A stretch of DNA of 64,000 nt from Achromobacter xylosoxidans (lineage in GTDB: Bacteria; Pseudomonadota; Gammaproteobacteria; Burkholderiales; Burkholderiaceae_B), in the NCBI RefSeq assembly GCF_001457475.1, contig NZ_LN831029.1, forward strand, positions 4,898,001-4,962,000. The letters run 5' to 3'. A program made the translations under genes and the position numbers. Under the pieces are notes generated by a model. It saw only the letters and a list, made by a program, of their open reading frames with translations, was not told the DNA's origin and did not search any database. Of this stretch, positions 35,253 through 45,046 are shown one piece after another. Numbering within the stretch: the stretch's first letter is position 1; each line of letters begins with the position of its first letter.

Positions 35253-35370
35253 GGCGCCCGGCCCGTCTCGACGAAAAAATTGGGACGGGTGTCTCGCATT
35301 CGTCGGAAGAAAGAGGTAAAACCTCGACTGCGCGCCGCGGGCCTTCAGCCCGTGGCCGCGCTTTCGGGAG

Positions 35371-35670
35371 TTGGCTCTGATTTCTCACCTGTTCGACCAA
35401 GCGCTGGAACCGATGCTCTGGGGCATGGTGGCGGTCGCCCTGCTGATGCTGCGGCTGGTGCCGCTGCAGGGCTGGAAGGCCGTCATCGTCGCCGGCATCA
35501 CCGCCGGGCTGGTGTTCGACACCATCCAGTTCCGGGTCGGCCCGCCGCGCCTGTGGGACGCCCTGGTGCTCGGTTCGATCCTGGCCGCCTTGCTCGTGGC
35601 CGCGGCGCAGGAACTGCTGGTGCTGCTGGCGCGGCGCCTGCGCGCCGCGCGCTCGCGGGCGCGGGCCTGA
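35371..35670 (+). CDS. Small predicted membrane protein
   Basis: About 99 residues with two or three hydrophobic segments (MLWGMVAVALLMLRLVPL, AVIVAGITAGLVFDTI, LVLGSILAALLVAAAQELLV) and a basic C-terminus. Not recognised. The start is uncertain: TTG at 35371 abuts a GGGAG, while the first ATG is at 35413. The 118 bp before it include a CCCGTC/GACGGG inverted repeat. Confidence 0.5.
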   Translation: MALISHLFDQALEPMLWGMVAVALLMLRLVPLQGWKAVIVAGITAGLVFDTIQFRVGPPRLWDALVLGSILAALLVAAAQELLVLLARRLRAARSRARA

Positions 35671-35686
35671 CACCTCGCCGGCCTGC

Positions 35687-36040
35687 TCAGGCCGCGGGCA
35701 TTCCGGGCAACACCAGGTCATCGACCTGGTAGGTGTGGAATTCGCTGGTCGATACCGCATCGAGCTTGCGGAATTTCTCCAGGAACACCGGATCGGAAAA
35801 GAATTCGTCGACCTTTCCCGCCCCCGAGATCGCCTCGATGTTCACCACGGTCTTGCCGTCCGTGCTCTTGGCCAGGTTACTCCACAGGAAACCCGGCTTG
35901 GTGCGCGCGACGTAATGCACCACCTCCTGGATCGCCTGGAAGGCGTCCTCCTGCCGGCCCGGGTGGGCATGAATCACGTTGACGATGAACACCGTGCCAT
36001 CCGGCGCGGGCTTGAAGGTGGCGGTAACGGGAAAGGCCAT
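35687..36040 (-). CDS. Putative quinol monooxygenase (ABM family)
   Basis: 117 residues with an ABM ferredoxin-like fold (VFIVNVIHAHPGRQEDAFQAIQEV ... PGFLWSNLAKS). Such proteins oxidise or bind quinols and similar small molecules. Isolated gene, convergent with the small membrane protein. Confidence 0.8.
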   Translation of the reverse strand: MAFPVTATFKPAPDGTVFIVNVIHAHPGRQEDAFQAIQEVVHYVARTKPGFLWSNLAKSTDGKTVVNIEAISGAGKVDEFFSDPVFLEKFRKLDAVSTSEFHTYQVDDLVLPGMPAA

Positions 36041-36173
36041 GTCGGCTCCTGCGGTGAAAGACAGGCGACACTATGGCCCGGCGCGACGCCGCGAAAAAGA
36101 GGCCGGCGGGCGCGAGACTACGGACAATGCCGTCCGCAATCGCGCAGCCTCCCTTCTCGGTCCCTGGCCCGGA

Positions 36174-36530
36174 TCAGGCGCGCCCTTCGCGCCGGGCGCG
36201 GGCGTGCGGATCATTGATCTCGGTTTCCAGCTCGGCGATCAGCCAATCGAACCAGCCGTTCTCGGTGCGCGCATACACCACGGCGGCCGGAATCTTGCCT
36301 TCGCGCCAACCGGGCTGGTGCGCATCCATCCACGCCGACAGGCTCTTGTGCGGCGCCAGCAGGCCCGACAGCCACGACCAGACATAGTCGGGCACGTTGC
36401 GCCGGAAGCCCTTGGCGCTGGCGTAGATCGTCGGTTCCAGCGGCATATTGCCCGAACGGGCCAGCCTGGCCTGCACCCGGCGCAGCGTTTCGGCGGCCGC
36501 CTGCAATTGTTCGGTGCTGAGCTTTTTCAC
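36174..36530 (-). CDS. Conserved-looking hypothetical protein
   Basis: 118 residues, not recognised. It starts with a GTG preceded by GGAG at good spacing. The composition is normal for the genome, with many aromatic residues in the middle (PDYVWSWLSGLLAPHKSLSAW, ENGWFDWLIAELE) and no signal or membrane segment. Downstream of the aldose epimerase gene by 77 bases on the same strand; it may share its transcript. Confidence 0.65.
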   Translation of the reverse strand: MKKLSTEQLQAAAETLRRVQARLARSGNMPLEPTIYASAKGFRRNVPDYVWSWLSGLLAPHKSLSAWMDAHQPGWREGKIPAAVVYARTENGWFDWLIAELETEINDPHARARREGRA

Positions 36531-36607
36531 GTAGCGACTCCTGGATTGGTTTGGCCGGATTATCGCCGACAGGCCCTGGCCGTTGCCAGCGCCGGCATCG
36601 CGCGACG

Positions 36608-37516
36608 TCAACGCGCCGCGCGCGGCGTTTGCAACGCCAGCAGCATCGAGGCGCTGAAACGCCCGCCCGGCGCCAGCACCTGCAGGCCTGTGCGGGTCTC
36701 GCCGGCCGCCGCCAGGTTGAAGGCATCGGCGACATTGGTCACCGGCTCCACGCACAGGAAATCGGCGCCTGGCGCCGTGTAGACCACCAGGTGCGCGAAA
36801 GCCGGATCGGCGTGCAGCGCCAGTTCGTGTCCATCCGGCCAGTGCAGCGTGGCGCGGCCGCCCCACTGCGACAGGTAGGTATCGCACCCCTCGGCCGACC
36901 GGCCCAGTTCCCGCACGTGGGTGGTCTGGCTGGCGCCGGGCAGGCCGTCGGCGTCGGTCGGCCAGATGCGCCGCGCATGCAGCGCCACGCGCGTGGCGGT
37001 GAAGTACGGATGGATGCCGCAACCGAACGGCATCGGCGCATCGCCATGGTTGATCATCAACAGCGTCAACGACAGCCCGCGCGAATCCAACCGATAGCGC
37101 TGCACGCATTCATACGGCCACGGCCAGCCCAGCACGCCGGCGGGCTGTTGCAGCACCAGGTCGACCGCGTCATCGGCCAGATGGCGCACCTGCCAGGGTT
37201 GATACAGGCCGGCGCCGTGAATCGCCTGCGGCCGTCCGGGCAACGATGCCAGCACGTGGCGCGCGCCTTCGAACGTGAACACGCCATCGCGCACCCGGTT
37301 CGAGTACGGCGCCAGCAGATACGAGCCGGCGCGCGGCCATTGCGCGGGCGGCCAATCCGTCTCGGCCAGCGGCACGATCCAGTCGTGCGCCTCGGTCGAC
37401 AGGCGCGTCAGGCGTCCGCCCCCGCCGGGCGCGAACTCGGCGCGATGGGGGCCGTGGGTGATGGTCACGCGTTCACTGGCATCCAGCGAGGCGGGGAAGG
37501 GCAAATCATCGGGCAT
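36608..37516 (-). CDS. Aldose 1-epimerase family protein
   Basis: 302 residues of the galactose mutarotase superfamily. The motifs NRVRDG near residue 80, AIHGAGLYQPW and the catalytic-type GCGIHPYF are present. It interconverts sugar anomers or binds hexose phosphates in the YeaD-like branch. GGGAG precedes the ATG at 37516. No sugar genes are adjacent. Confidence 0.88.
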   Translation of the reverse strand: MPDDLPFPASLDASERVTITHGPHRAEFAPGGGGRLTRLSTEAHDWIVPLAETDWPPAQWPRAGSYLLAPYSNRVRDGVFTFEGARHVLASLPGRPQAIHGAGLYQPWQVRHLADDAVDLVLQQPAGVLGWPWPYECVQRYRLDSRGLSLTLLMINHGDAPMPFGCGIHPYFTATRVALHARRIWPTDADGLPGASQTTHVRELGRSAEGCDTYLSQWGGRATLHWPDGHELALHADPAFAHLVVYTAPGADFLCVEPVTNVADAFNLAAAGETRTGLQVLAPGGRFSASMLLALQTPRAAR

Positions 37517-37664
37517 CGGGCGCTCCCGCGGCTCTGCGAACGGCCGCGAGACGCCATTGTGCATGGCGCGGTCCGGAGCCGGCAAACGCTGCCGGCCTCA
37601 GCGTTGCCCCATGCCTCAAACCCGTGCGACATACTCTACCGGGGATTGGTCCGACGTTCGGATA

Positions 37665-37684
37665 TACTGTTCATTCATACAGTA
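37665..37684. promoter_or_regulatory. LexA (SOS) box
   Basis: TACTGTTCATTCATACAGTA has full TACTGT and ACAGTA half-sites with an eight-base AT-rich centre, as in the enterobacterial LexA consensus. It lies 25 bases before the next ATG and overlaps the likely promoter. Confidence 0.8.
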
Positions 37685-37709
37685 ATCCGACCGCAAGGGA
37701 CCCCTGCCC

Positions 37710-37973
37710 ATGACCAGTCTGATCAATTCCCCGCCCAGCCGCAGCATCTGGCTCAGCGCCTTTACGCGCCTGAGCGGCGTCAAGAACGGCGACTACCTGC
37801 CCCTGCAACGGCTGCAGGAAGCCACCGGCCTGGAAAGCGGCCAGAAGCTGCGCGACGTCCTGGCCACCGCCGAACGCGAGGGCCTGCTGCTGATCGACCG
37901 CGGCGCCACGCCCGCCAGCTACCGCGCCACCTACGCGCTCGAACGCCAGGTCACGCTGTTCGCGCCCGACTAG
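37710..37973 (+). CDS. Small protein of unknown function, predicted SOS-inducible
   Basis: 87 residues, not recognised. An AAGGGA site precedes the ATG. The sequence reads as a compact helical domain (YLPLQRLQEATGLESGQKLRDVL) with a short beta hairpin after it (LLLIDRGATPASYRATYALE), compatible with a winged helix, without signal or membrane segment. The LexA box directly upstream predicts induction by DNA damage. It could be a cell-division or repair modulator, but nothing in the sequence says which. Confidence 0.75.
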   Translation: MTSLINSPPSRSIWLSAFTRLSGVKNGDYLPLQRLQEATGLESGQKLRDVLATAEREGLLLIDRGATPASYRATYALERQVTLFAPD

Positions 37974-38068
37974 GGGGCCGCCGCGACGACAGAGTGCTAA
38001 CGATCCCTTGCAATGCTGTTACATCTCGGGAAATAGAATCCCCCGGAATGCACCCTACGGAGAAAAAC

Positions 38069-38140
38069 ATGCAAGAAGACACCGCCAAGCCCGAACCCAC
38101 CCGCCGCCGCTGGCCTTTCGGCTACGGCCAGGAAGCCTGA
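38069..38140 (+). CDS. Possible 23-residue peptide gene
   Basis: MQEDTAKPEPTRRRWPFGYG and three more residues, with an excellent GGAG ribosome site seven bases before the ATG and an AT-rich region upstream. Acidic head, basic/aromatic tail, no signal. May be a true small protein or a leader for the cupin gene 73 bases later. Confidence 0.4.
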   Translation: MQEDTAKPEPTRRRWPFGYGQEA

Positions 38141-38213
38141 ACGGTCCCTTCCCCCTCTCCAGGGCGTGAGAACGCCTTCCTCTCGCGCCAGGCACGCGCC
38201 CGGCAAGCCCACC

Positions 38214-38519
38214 ATGCCCCTGCTCGACCTGCTCGACGCCGCCAACGGCCTGCCCGACGCCTGGAAGTCCCGCGTGCTGGCCCAGACTGGCGGCTGCAAC
38301 GTCAAGATCCTACGGATGGACGGCCAGCCCTCCCCCGCCGAAACGCACGACTACAACGAAGCCCTGATCGTCATCAGTGGCGCGCTGCGCCTGTCGGTCA
38401 AGGGCGAGGCGATCGAGGTCGCGGCCGGCAGCATGTACCTGGCGCCCGCCGGGGTGCCGCACGCCGTCGCCGAGGGCAGCCACGGCGTGCTGATGATCGT
38501 CGATCCGGTCGGTTACTGA
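38214..38519 (+). CDS. Cupin domain protein
   Basis: 101 residues forming a single cupin barrel. Motif 1 is degenerate (ETHDYNEALIVISGALRL); motif 2 is readable as GSMYLAPAGVPHAV. Likely binds a metal and a small ligand. The ATG at 38214 is preferred; an in-frame GTG at 38166 would add a low-complexity head. Confidence 0.8.
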   Translation: MPLLDLLDAANGLPDAWKSRVLAQTGGCNVKILRMDGQPSPAETHDYNEALIVISGALRLSVKGEAIEVAAGSMYLAPAGVPHAVAEGSHGVLMIVDPVGY

Positions 38520-38626
38520 GGCCGCGGCGGCCGGCCCACTCCGCTTCGCGCGCGCATATTGCCACTGGCTGCCGGAATCGCTAGTATCCGCGCATCCCGA
38601 CAGCGTCGGTCACCACAGGCCAGTCC

Positions 38627-39148
38627 ATGAAGCGTCTTCCTCTTCACATCGTGGTATTCGCAACCCTGGCCCTCGGACTGGCGATGACGCGTCCGGCAAC
38701 GGCCGAACAAGGCTGTCCCGATGGCTACACCATGGCCGCCGTGGGCACCGCCCAGTGCATTCCGATTCCCGGGCTGTACCAGGTGCCGGGCGGCTACCAG
38801 GCGCCGCCGCCCCCGCCGCCGGTCCGCTGGGAACAACGCTGGGGCGCCATCGCCATGGATGCCGTCACCGGCAAGGTTGGCGTGGCCGGCAGCAGAAAGA
38901 GCCGGCAACAGGCCGAAGACGACTCCGTGGCATCCTGCGCCAAAAAAGGCGGCGGCGACTGCCGCGTCCAGGTCTCGTACGCCAACCAATGCGGCGTGAT
39001 CGTCTGGGGCAACGGCATCGCCGTCTCCCGGTTCGCCCCCACGCTCGAGGCCGCGACGGATATGACGCTCGCCGAGTGCAAGCGGGAAAGCGGCGGCGCC
39101 TGTGAGGTATTCTTCTCCGATTGCAGCATGCCGGTACGGGTGCAATAG
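38627..39148 (+). CDS. DUF4189 secreted protein
   Basis: 173 residues with a Sec signal (cleavage after RPATA), a proline-rich linker (YQAPPPPPP) and a DUF4189 domain (WGAIAMDAVTGKVGVAGSRK ... AEDDSVASCAKKGGGDC) with paired cysteines suggesting disulfides. Function unknown; periplasmic or secreted. Confidence 0.85.
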   Translation: MKRLPLHIVVFATLALGLAMTRPATAEQGCPDGYTMAAVGTAQCIPIPGLYQVPGGYQAPPPPPPVRWEQRWGAIAMDAVTGKVGVAGSRKSRQQAEDDSVASCAKKGGGDCRVQVSYANQCGVIVWGNGIAVSRFAPTLEAATDMTLAECKRESGGACEVFFSDCSMPVRVQ

Positions 39149-39177
39149 CCCGCCGCCCCTTTCCCCGAGCCTTCGCC

Positions 39178-39804
39178 ATGCCCTTGGACACCACCCACCT
39201 CGTCACCGACGCCACCGCCCTGCAAGCCCTGTATGGCGAACCGGGCGAAGCTTCGCTCAAGAAGGAAGTGGACCACGTCCATCCGCACTACCGCGCCTTC
39301 ATCGAGGCCGCGCCCTTTGTGGCGCTGGCCACCTCGGGCCCCGACGGCCTGGATGTGTCGCCGCGCGGCGATCCCGCCGGTTTCGTCGTGGTCGAGGATG
39401 AAAAGACCTTGCTGCTGCCGGACCGGCGCGGCAATAACCGCATCGACAGCCTGCGCAACATCCTGGCCGAACCGCGCGTGGCGCTGCTGTTCCTGGTTCC
39501 CGGCGTCAACGAGACGCTGCGCGTGAACGGCAGCGCGCGCATCAGCGTCGACCCGGCGCTGCTGCAACGCTTCGAGATGGACGGCAAGCAGCCGCGCTCG
39601 GTCCTGATCGTCGACGTGCAGACCGTCTACTTCCAGTGCTCGCGCGCCCTGCTGCGCTCGCGGCTGTGGGACCCCGCCACCCAGATCCCGCGCACGGCGC
39701 TGCCCAGCGTCGGCCGCATGCTCTCCGACCTGAGCGCCGGCACCTTCGACGGCGCGGCCTACGACCGCGACCTGCCGGCGCGCGTGGCCAGCACGTTGTA
39801 TTGA
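39178..39804 (+). CDS. Pyridoxamine 5'-phosphate oxidase-type flavoprotein (MSMEG_1061-like)
   Basis: 208 residues with the split-barrel PPOX pattern (FVALATSGPDGLDVSPRGDPAGFV, LLLPDRRGNNRIDSLRNIL, VALLFLVPGV). Binds FMN and possibly F420-like cofactors in relatives; the substrate is unknown. It follows the DUF4189 gene by 29 bases. Confidence 0.88.
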   Translation: MPLDTTHLVTDATALQALYGEPGEASLKKEVDHVHPHYRAFIEAAPFVALATSGPDGLDVSPRGDPAGFVVVEDEKTLLLPDRRGNNRIDSLRNILAEPRVALLFLVPGVNETLRVNGSARISVDPALLQRFEMDGKQPRSVLIVDVQTVYFQCSRALLRSRLWDPATQIPRTALPSVGRMLSDLSAGTFDGAAYDRDLPARVASTLY

Positions 39805-39979
39805 GTCTCTGCCGCTGAATCGAGCGGAACGCCGCCCGGGATGCCGCTGCGCATCCCGATGATGCTGCAAACATCACACCGCGACGTGTGCCGTCACCAT
39901 CAACCCGATACCCTGACATCCATGCGTTAACGGGTGCCCGCCAAGGCCCCGCGACCTCATCGATGGACGGATCTTCGGC

Positions 39980-40756
39980 GTGCCGCTCGAACCTACAGAC
40001 TTTTATCGATCGCATCTGCGATCACTGCATGTGGCGCTGTTGCGCCATCCGATCGGCATCGCTCATTTGAGCGGCCGCGGCATACGGCTGGACGGCAGGA
40101 CCCTTGTACCGGGCGAACTCATCCACGGCATGGATCGGATGATCTCGACACTCGAGTTCGCCCACCTGTTCACCGTTTTCAACGGAAGCCGGGTCCACGC
40201 GCAGTTCGCCCGCAAGCCCCTTCACGATGCCCCGGCGGGGCTGTACTTCTCCATCATCAACAACGGCATCATCCAAAGCCCGAACAAGAACAGACTGGGA
40301 CTCTACCGCGCACGCGACAAACACGACAGCACGCTTATCGTCAAGAACATGCACATCGACTGCATATGCCTGGCGCACCACGCGCCACCGGGTCTTGGCA
40401 CCATCGCCTTCGCGCTGTCAGCAATTACCGCGCATCTGGCCGGGCTGTCGCATATCTCGCTGGTCGCGGCCGGTGGCCCGGGCGCCAGGAAACGCTACGT
40501 CGGCTACCGGATCTGGCCAAAATTCGGCTTCGACGCCGACATCGCCTCCGATGAGCTGGCCGCCGCGCCATATTTGCAGGGCTGCCAGACAATCCAGAAA
40601 ATCTTGGCCAGGGACCCGGCCTGGTGGGATGCCCACGGCACCCAGCGCATGATGCTGTTCGACCTGGCGCCTCACAGCACATCGTGGGGAAAGCTGCTAC
40701 GCTACGTTCGTAAGGTCTTCAACGGAGGCTCCGATGAGCACCGTCCATTCGCGTAA
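39980..40756 (+). CDS. Unknown protein, possibly acyltransferase-like
   Basis: 258 residues from a GTG start; not confidently recognised. The tract HISLVAAGGPGARKRYVGYRIWPKFGFDADI is reminiscent of the acetyl-CoA-binding and following segments of GNAT-like enzymes, which is weak evidence. No signal peptide. The last 23 bases overlap the next small gene. Base composition is slightly less GC-rich than the neighbours, so horizontal acquisition is possible. Confidence 0.6.
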   Translation: MPLEPTDFYRSHLRSLHVALLRHPIGIAHLSGRGIRLDGRTLVPGELIHGMDRMISTLEFAHLFTVFNGSRVHAQFARKPLHDAPAGLYFSIINNGIIQSPNKNRLGLYRARDKHDSTLIVKNMHIDCICLAHHAPPGLGTIAFALSAITAHLAGLSHISLVAAGGPGARKRYVGYRIWPKFGFDADIASDELAAAPYLQGCQTIQKILARDPAWWDAHGTQRMMLFDLAPHSTSWGKLLRYVRKVFNGGSDEHRPFA

Positions 40757-40955
40757 AACCGCTTTCTCCTGCACGCAGCAGGCGCCAAGCCTCGCCATCT
40801 CCTTGTCGCTTGAGGGCGTTGAGCCGACCGACGCGCAGACCTGGGCCCAGATCGAGGCCGCCGCGCGGCAGCCCACCCACGGACGACGGTATCCGGAGAT
40901 CGCCGAAGTCCCAGACCGTTCAAGCCGCAATGGACGAATGAAAGGCGAGCAATGA
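40734..40955 (+). CDS. Small hypothetical protein overlapping the preceding gene
   Basis: 73 residues with a GGAGG ribosome site lying inside the end of the preceding gene. Hydrophilic, no recognised domain; the middle (VEPTDAQTWAQIEAAARQPT) is probably helical. It may be a partner of the upstream protein. Confidence 0.5.
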   Translation: MSTVHSRKTAFSCTQQAPSLAISLSLEGVEPTDAQTWAQIEAAARQPTHGRRYPEIAEVPDRSSRNGRMKGEQ

Positions 40956-41148
40956 TAGGCGGCGCCCTCCTGCAAGCCGCCCCCTGCCGCCCATGAGCCT
41001 CTTCGGCATCTTCATCCTGGTCCATGGCATCGTCCTGCTGCCCTTTCTGCCCTGACGCTCCCCACGCCAGGCCGACCCGCCAGGCACCGTCGTAAAAGCC
41101 TCCGGCGCCCGCTCCCCCACCCCGCCCCGGCCCGATACAATCACGGGC

Positions 41149-43803
41149 ATGAATTCCGCAACACAGACCACCGCCGCCGAGGCCCACGCCGGCCACACCC
41201 CCATGATGCAGCAATACCTCCGCCTGAAGGTGGAGGCCGGCCCATTGCTGCTGTTCTATCGCATGGGTGACTTCTATGAAATGTTCTATGAAGACGCGGA
41301 ACGCGGCGCGCGCCTGCTCAACCTGACGCTGACCAAGCGCGGCTCGTCCAACGGCACGCCCATCCCCATGGCCGGGCTGCCGGTGCACGCGATGGAGCAG
41401 TACCTGGCGCGGCTGGTGGCGATGGGCGAGTCCGTCGCCATCTGCGAGCAGATCGGCGATCCCGCTGCCTCCAAGGGCCCGGTCGAGCGCCGCATCGTGC
41501 GCATCGTCACCCCCGGCACGCTGACCGACGACGCGCTGCTGCCGGCCAAGGCCGACCGCGCGCTGGCCGCGGTGTTCGTCACCGGCAATGCGCGCGCGCC
41601 GCGCGCCGGTCTCGCATGGCTGAACCTGGCCAGCGGCGACTTCCGCGTCACCGAATGCGCGCCGGCGCAGCTCGAATCCGAACTGCACCGCATCGCCCCG
41701 GCCGAAATCGTCTGCGCCGACAGCGCCGAATTCGACTTTCCGTTCGAAGGCGCCCGTTCGCGCGTGCCGGACTGGCACTTCGAAAGCGACGGCGCCCGCG
41801 CGCACCTGCTCGCGCATTTCAAGACCGACACGCTGGCCGGCTTCGATATCGAAGACATGCCGGCCGGCATCTGCGCCGCCGGCGCGCTGCTGCGCTACGC
41901 CGCCCGCACCCAGTCGCAGGCGCTGGCGCACGTGCAGAGCCTGTCGGCCGAGCGGCCCGGCCAGTTCGTGCTGCTCGATCCGGTCACGCGCCGCAACCTG
42001 GAGCTGACGCAGACGCTGTCGGGCGAGGATTCGCCCACGCTGTTCTCGCTGCTGGACGGCTGCCGCACGCCGATGGGCAGCCGCCTGCTGCGCCGCTGGC
42101 TGCACCATCCGCTGCGCGACAACGCCCCGGCCCAGGCCCGCCAGCAGGCCATCTCGACGCTGCTGGCCGGCCGCATGGACGTCGAACAGACCTTCGGCTC
42201 GGCCGGCCTGCTGGAAACACTGCGCGGCGCGCTCAACGCCTTCCCCGACATCGAACGCATCGCCGCGCGGCTGGCGCTGCGCTCGGTGCGCCCGCGCGAA
42301 CTGGCCAGCCTGCGCGACGCCCTGCAAGCCTTGCCGGCGCTGCGCGACCTGGTCGCGCCGATGGCCGCATCGCCGCGGCTGAACGACTTGGTCTCGCACC
42401 TGTCGGTGGACCCGGCGCTGGCCGCCCTGCTGGTGCGCGCCATCGCCGCCGAGCCGGCCGTGGCGATCCGCGACGGCGGCGTGCTGGCCACCGGCTTTGA
42501 CGCCGAACTGGACGAACTGCGCGCCCTGGCCGCCGACGGCGGCGACTTCCTGGTGCAACTGGAAGCGCGCGAACGCGAGCGCACCGGCATCAGCAACCTG
42601 CGCGTCGAATTCAACCGCGTGCACGGCTTCTACATCGAGGTCACCAAGGGCCAGACCGCCAAGGTGCCGGAAGACTACCGCCGCCGGCAGACGCTCAAGA
42701 ACGCCGAACGCTACATCACCCCGGAACTCAAGACCTGGGAAGACAAGGTGCTGTCGGCGCAGGACCGCTCGCTGGCGCGCGAAAAGTGGCTGTTCGAGCA
42801 GCTGCTGGACGTGCTGGCCGAACACGTGCGCCCGCTGTCCGATTGCGCCGGCGCGCTGGCCGAACTGGACACCCTGGCGGCATTGGCCGAACACGCGCGG
42901 CGGCACGACTGGATCGCCCCCGAATTGTCCGAGCAGGCCGACATCGATATCGACGCCGGCCGCCATCCCGTGGTCGAACAGGCCATCGAGCGCTTCACGC
43001 CCAACGGCTGCCGCCTCGATCCGGCGCGCCGCATGCTGCTCATCACCGGCCCCAACATGGGCGGTAAATCGACCTACATGCGGCAGGTGGCGTTGATCGT
43101 GCTGCTGGCGCGCATCGGCAGCTTCGTGCCGGCGGCGCGCGCCCGCATCGGCCGCATCGACCGCATCTTCACCCGCATCGGCGCCGCCGACGACCTGGCG
43201 GGCGGACGCTCGACCTTCATGATGGAGATGACCGAAGCCGCCGCCATTCTCGCGGCCAGCACGCCCAACAGCCTGGTGCTGATGGACGAGATCGGCCGCG
43301 GCACCTCCACCTACGACGGCCTGGCGCTGGCCTGGGCCATCGCCTGCCGCCTGCTGGCGCACAACCGCGCCCTGACGCTGTTCGCCACCCACTATTTCGA
43401 ACTGACGCGCCTGCCGGCCGAACAACCCGCTTCGGCCAACGTGCACCTGGCCGCGGCCGAATCGGCCGGCGGCATCGTGTTCCTGCACGAAGTGCGCGAA
43501 GGCCCGGCCAGCCGCAGCTACGGGATCCAGGTGGCGCAGCGCGCCGGCGTGCCCGCCGCCGTGATCCGCCAGGCCACCCGCGAACTCGAACGGCTCGAGG
43601 CGCAGGGCGCGCCCACGCCGCAGCTCGGCCTGTTCTCGGCCGCGGCCGACGCCGACGCGCAGGCCTATGCCGAAGCCGATCGCGCCGACGCCATCGAGGC
43701 GCTGGACACGCTGCGCGAGGAACTCGCCGGCATCGACCCCGACAGCCTGACCCCGCGCGAAGCGCTGGACGCCCTCTACCGCCTGAAGAAGCACCTGCAA
43801 TGA
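41149..43803 (+). CDS. mutS: DNA mismatch repair protein MutS
   Basis: 884 residues, full length. The mismatch-reading Phe-x-Glu motif is in [11 protein letters not shown] near the N-terminus; the ATPase domain has GPNMGGKST (about residue 632), the [12 protein letters not shown]alker B/signature region and THYFELT. It recognises mismatches and recruits MutL. A TACAAT -10-like element ends only eight bases before the ATG, so the transcript may have almost no leader. The stop overlaps the roxA start by four bases. Confidence 0.97.
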   Translation: MNSATQTTAAEAHAGHTPMMQQYLRLKVEAGPLLLFYRMGDFYEMFYEDAERGARLLNLTLTKRGSSNGTPIPMAGLPVHAMEQYLARLVAMGESVAICEQIGDPAASKGPVERRIVRIVTPGTLTDDALLPAKADRALAAVFVTGNARAPRAGLAWLNLASGDFRVTECAPAQLESELHRIAPAEIVCADSAEFDFPFEGARSRVPDWHFESDGARAHLLAHFKTDTLAGFDIEDMPAGICAAGALLRYAARTQSQALAHVQSLSAERPGQFVLLDPVTRRNLELTQTLSGEDSPTLFSLLDGCRTPMGSRLLRRWLHHPLRDNAPAQARQQAISTLLAGRMDVEQTFGSAGLLETLRGALNAFPDIERIAARLALRSVRPRELASLRDALQALPALRDLVAPMAASPRLNDLVSHLSVDPALAALLVRAIAAEPAVAIRDGGVLATGFDAELDELRALAADGGDFLVQLEARERERTGISNLRVEFNRVHGFYIEVTKGQTAKVPEDYRRRQTLKNAERYITPELKTWEDKVLSAQDRSLAREKWLFEQLLDVLAEHVRPLSDCAGALAELDTLAALAEHARRHDWIAPELSEQADIDIDAGRHPVVEQAIERFTPNGCRLDPARRMLLITGPNMGGKSTYMRQVALIVLLARIGSFVPAARARIGRIDRIFTRIGAADDLAGGRSTFMMEMTEAAAILAASTPNSLVLMDEIGRGTSTYDGLALAWAIACRLLAHNRALTLFATHYFELTRLPAEQPASANVHLAAAESAGGIVFLHEVREGPASRSYGIQVAQRAGVPAAVIRQATRELERLEAQGAPTPQLGLFSAAADADAQAYAEADRADAIEALDTLREELAGIDPDSLTPREALDALYRLKKHLQ

Positions 43804-44993
43804 ACCTCGACCATCCCCTGCCGCTGCTGGGCAACCAGAGCCCCAACGACTTCATGCGCCGCTACTGGCAGAAGAAGCCGCTGCTGATCCGCCAGGCCAT
43901 CCCGGATTTCAAGCCGCCGGTCACCATCGCCGCGATCAAGAAGCTGGCGCGCCGCGACGACGTCGAATCGCGCCTGATCTGGCGCGAGAACGGCGAATGG
44001 CAGATGGAAAACGGCCCCTTCGCCCGCCTGCCCAAGGACAACGAAGGCGACTGGACCCTGCTGGTGCAAAGCGTCGACCTGCACAGCGACGCCGCGGCCG
44101 AGCTGATGCAGCAGTTCCGCTTCATCCCGGACGCGCGCCTGGACGACGTGATGATCAGCATCGCCAGCCATGGCGGCGGCGTCGGTCCGCACTTCGACAG
44201 CTATGACGTATTCCTGCTGCAAGCGGCCGGCGAGCGCGAATGGCGCTACGGGCGTCAGAAGGACCTGTCGCTCGAACCCGGCCTGCCGCTCAAGATCCTC
44301 AGCCATTTCCAGCCCGAGGAACAAGCGCTGCTGGCGCCCGGCGACATGCTCTACCTGCCGCCGCAGGCCGCGCACGACGGCATCGCCGCGGGCGACGGCT
44401 GCATGACCATCTCCATCGGTTTCCGGGCCCCCACGCAAGCCACGCTGGCGCGCGGCCTGCTCGAAGCCGCCGCCGACCAGGTGATGGCGCGCGTCGGGCT
44501 GCTGGGCGGTCCCTATGGCGAGCCGGCGTTGCCTGGCCCCAGGCTGTCGGCCGTGTACCGCGACCCGGCCCAGGCCGCCGTCGCCACGCCGGCGCAGGTG
44601 CCGGACGCGCTGGTCGCGGCCACGCTGGAAACCGTCAGCAAGCTGCGTTTCGACGACGCGCTGGCCTCGCGCTTCCTGGGCTGCTGGCTGACCGAGCCCA
44701 GCAACCTCAGCGTGTTCGACGGCCCCGAGGGGCTGGACGTGGACCTGGAAGAAGACTGGCCCGCCAGCGGCAGGCTGGTGCTGGATCGCCGCAGCCGCAT
44801 GCTCTATCGCGGCAAACAGCTCTTCATCAACGGCGAGACCGCCATGACGCCGGCCGCGCCTGCGCTCTGCAAGCTGGCCGATGCGCGCAGCCTGGACTGC
44901 GCCGATCCGGCCTGCGCGCGCCTGTCCGACGAGGCCCGCGCATGCCTGGCGGACTGGCTCGACTCCGGCTGGCTGCATTACGTCGCCTCGTAG
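43800..44993 (+). CDS. roxA: Cupin-type ribosomal protein arginine hydroxylase (RoxA/YcfD family)
   Basis: 397 residues of the JmjC 2-oxoglutarate oxygenase class. The iron ligands are visible as PHFDSYDVF (His-x-Asp) and the later AAHDGIA histidine. YcfD/RoxA hydroxylates an arginine of ribosomal protein uL16. The start overlaps the mutS stop (ATGA), so the two are co-translated. A dimerisation/winged-helix C-terminal part follows the JmjC core, as in the family. Confidence 0.9.
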   Translation: MNLDHPLPLLGNQSPNDFMRRYWQKKPLLIRQAIPDFKPPVTIAAIKKLARRDDVESRLIWRENGEWQMENGPFARLPKDNEGDWTLLVQSVDLHSDAAAELMQQFRFIPDARLDDVMISIASHGGGVGPHFDSYDVFLLQAAGEREWRYGRQKDLSLEPGLPLKILSHFQPEEQALLAPGDMLYLPPQAAHDGIAAGDGCMTISIGFRAPTQATLARGLLEAAADQVMARVGLLGGPYGEPALPGPRLSAVYRDPAQAAVATPAQVPDALVAATLETVSKLRFDDALASRFLGCWLTEPSNLSVFDGPEGLDVDLEEDWPASGRLVLDRRSRMLYRGKQLFINGETAMTPAAPALCKLADARSLDCADPACARLSDEARACLADWLDSGWLHYVAS

Positions 44994-45021
44994 TATCCAG
45001 ACACCTGCGCGTATCCATCTT

Positions 45022-45046
45022 GCACAGAACGCAATGAGGTCTGTGC
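45022..45046. repeat. Inverted repeat upstream of the small lipoprotein gene
   Basis: GCACAGA and TCTGTGC, perfect, with eleven bases between. No T run follows, so an operator or leader structure is likelier than a terminator. Nothing else firm is seen in 44994-45210. Confidence 0.4.

Noticed and set aside
40993..41055. A 20-codon hydrophobic frame (MSLFGIFILVHGIVLLPFLP)
   Set aside because: It could be a single membrane helix peptide, but there is no Shine-Dalgarno sequence or promoter and it lies just before mutS; support is too thin to call.
40702..43800. A 1032-residue open frame on the minus strand across mutS
   Set aside because: It is the mirror of a GC-rich coding gene, with low-complexity His/Gln/Ala/Gly composition and no readable domain; the plus strand encodes an intact MutS.
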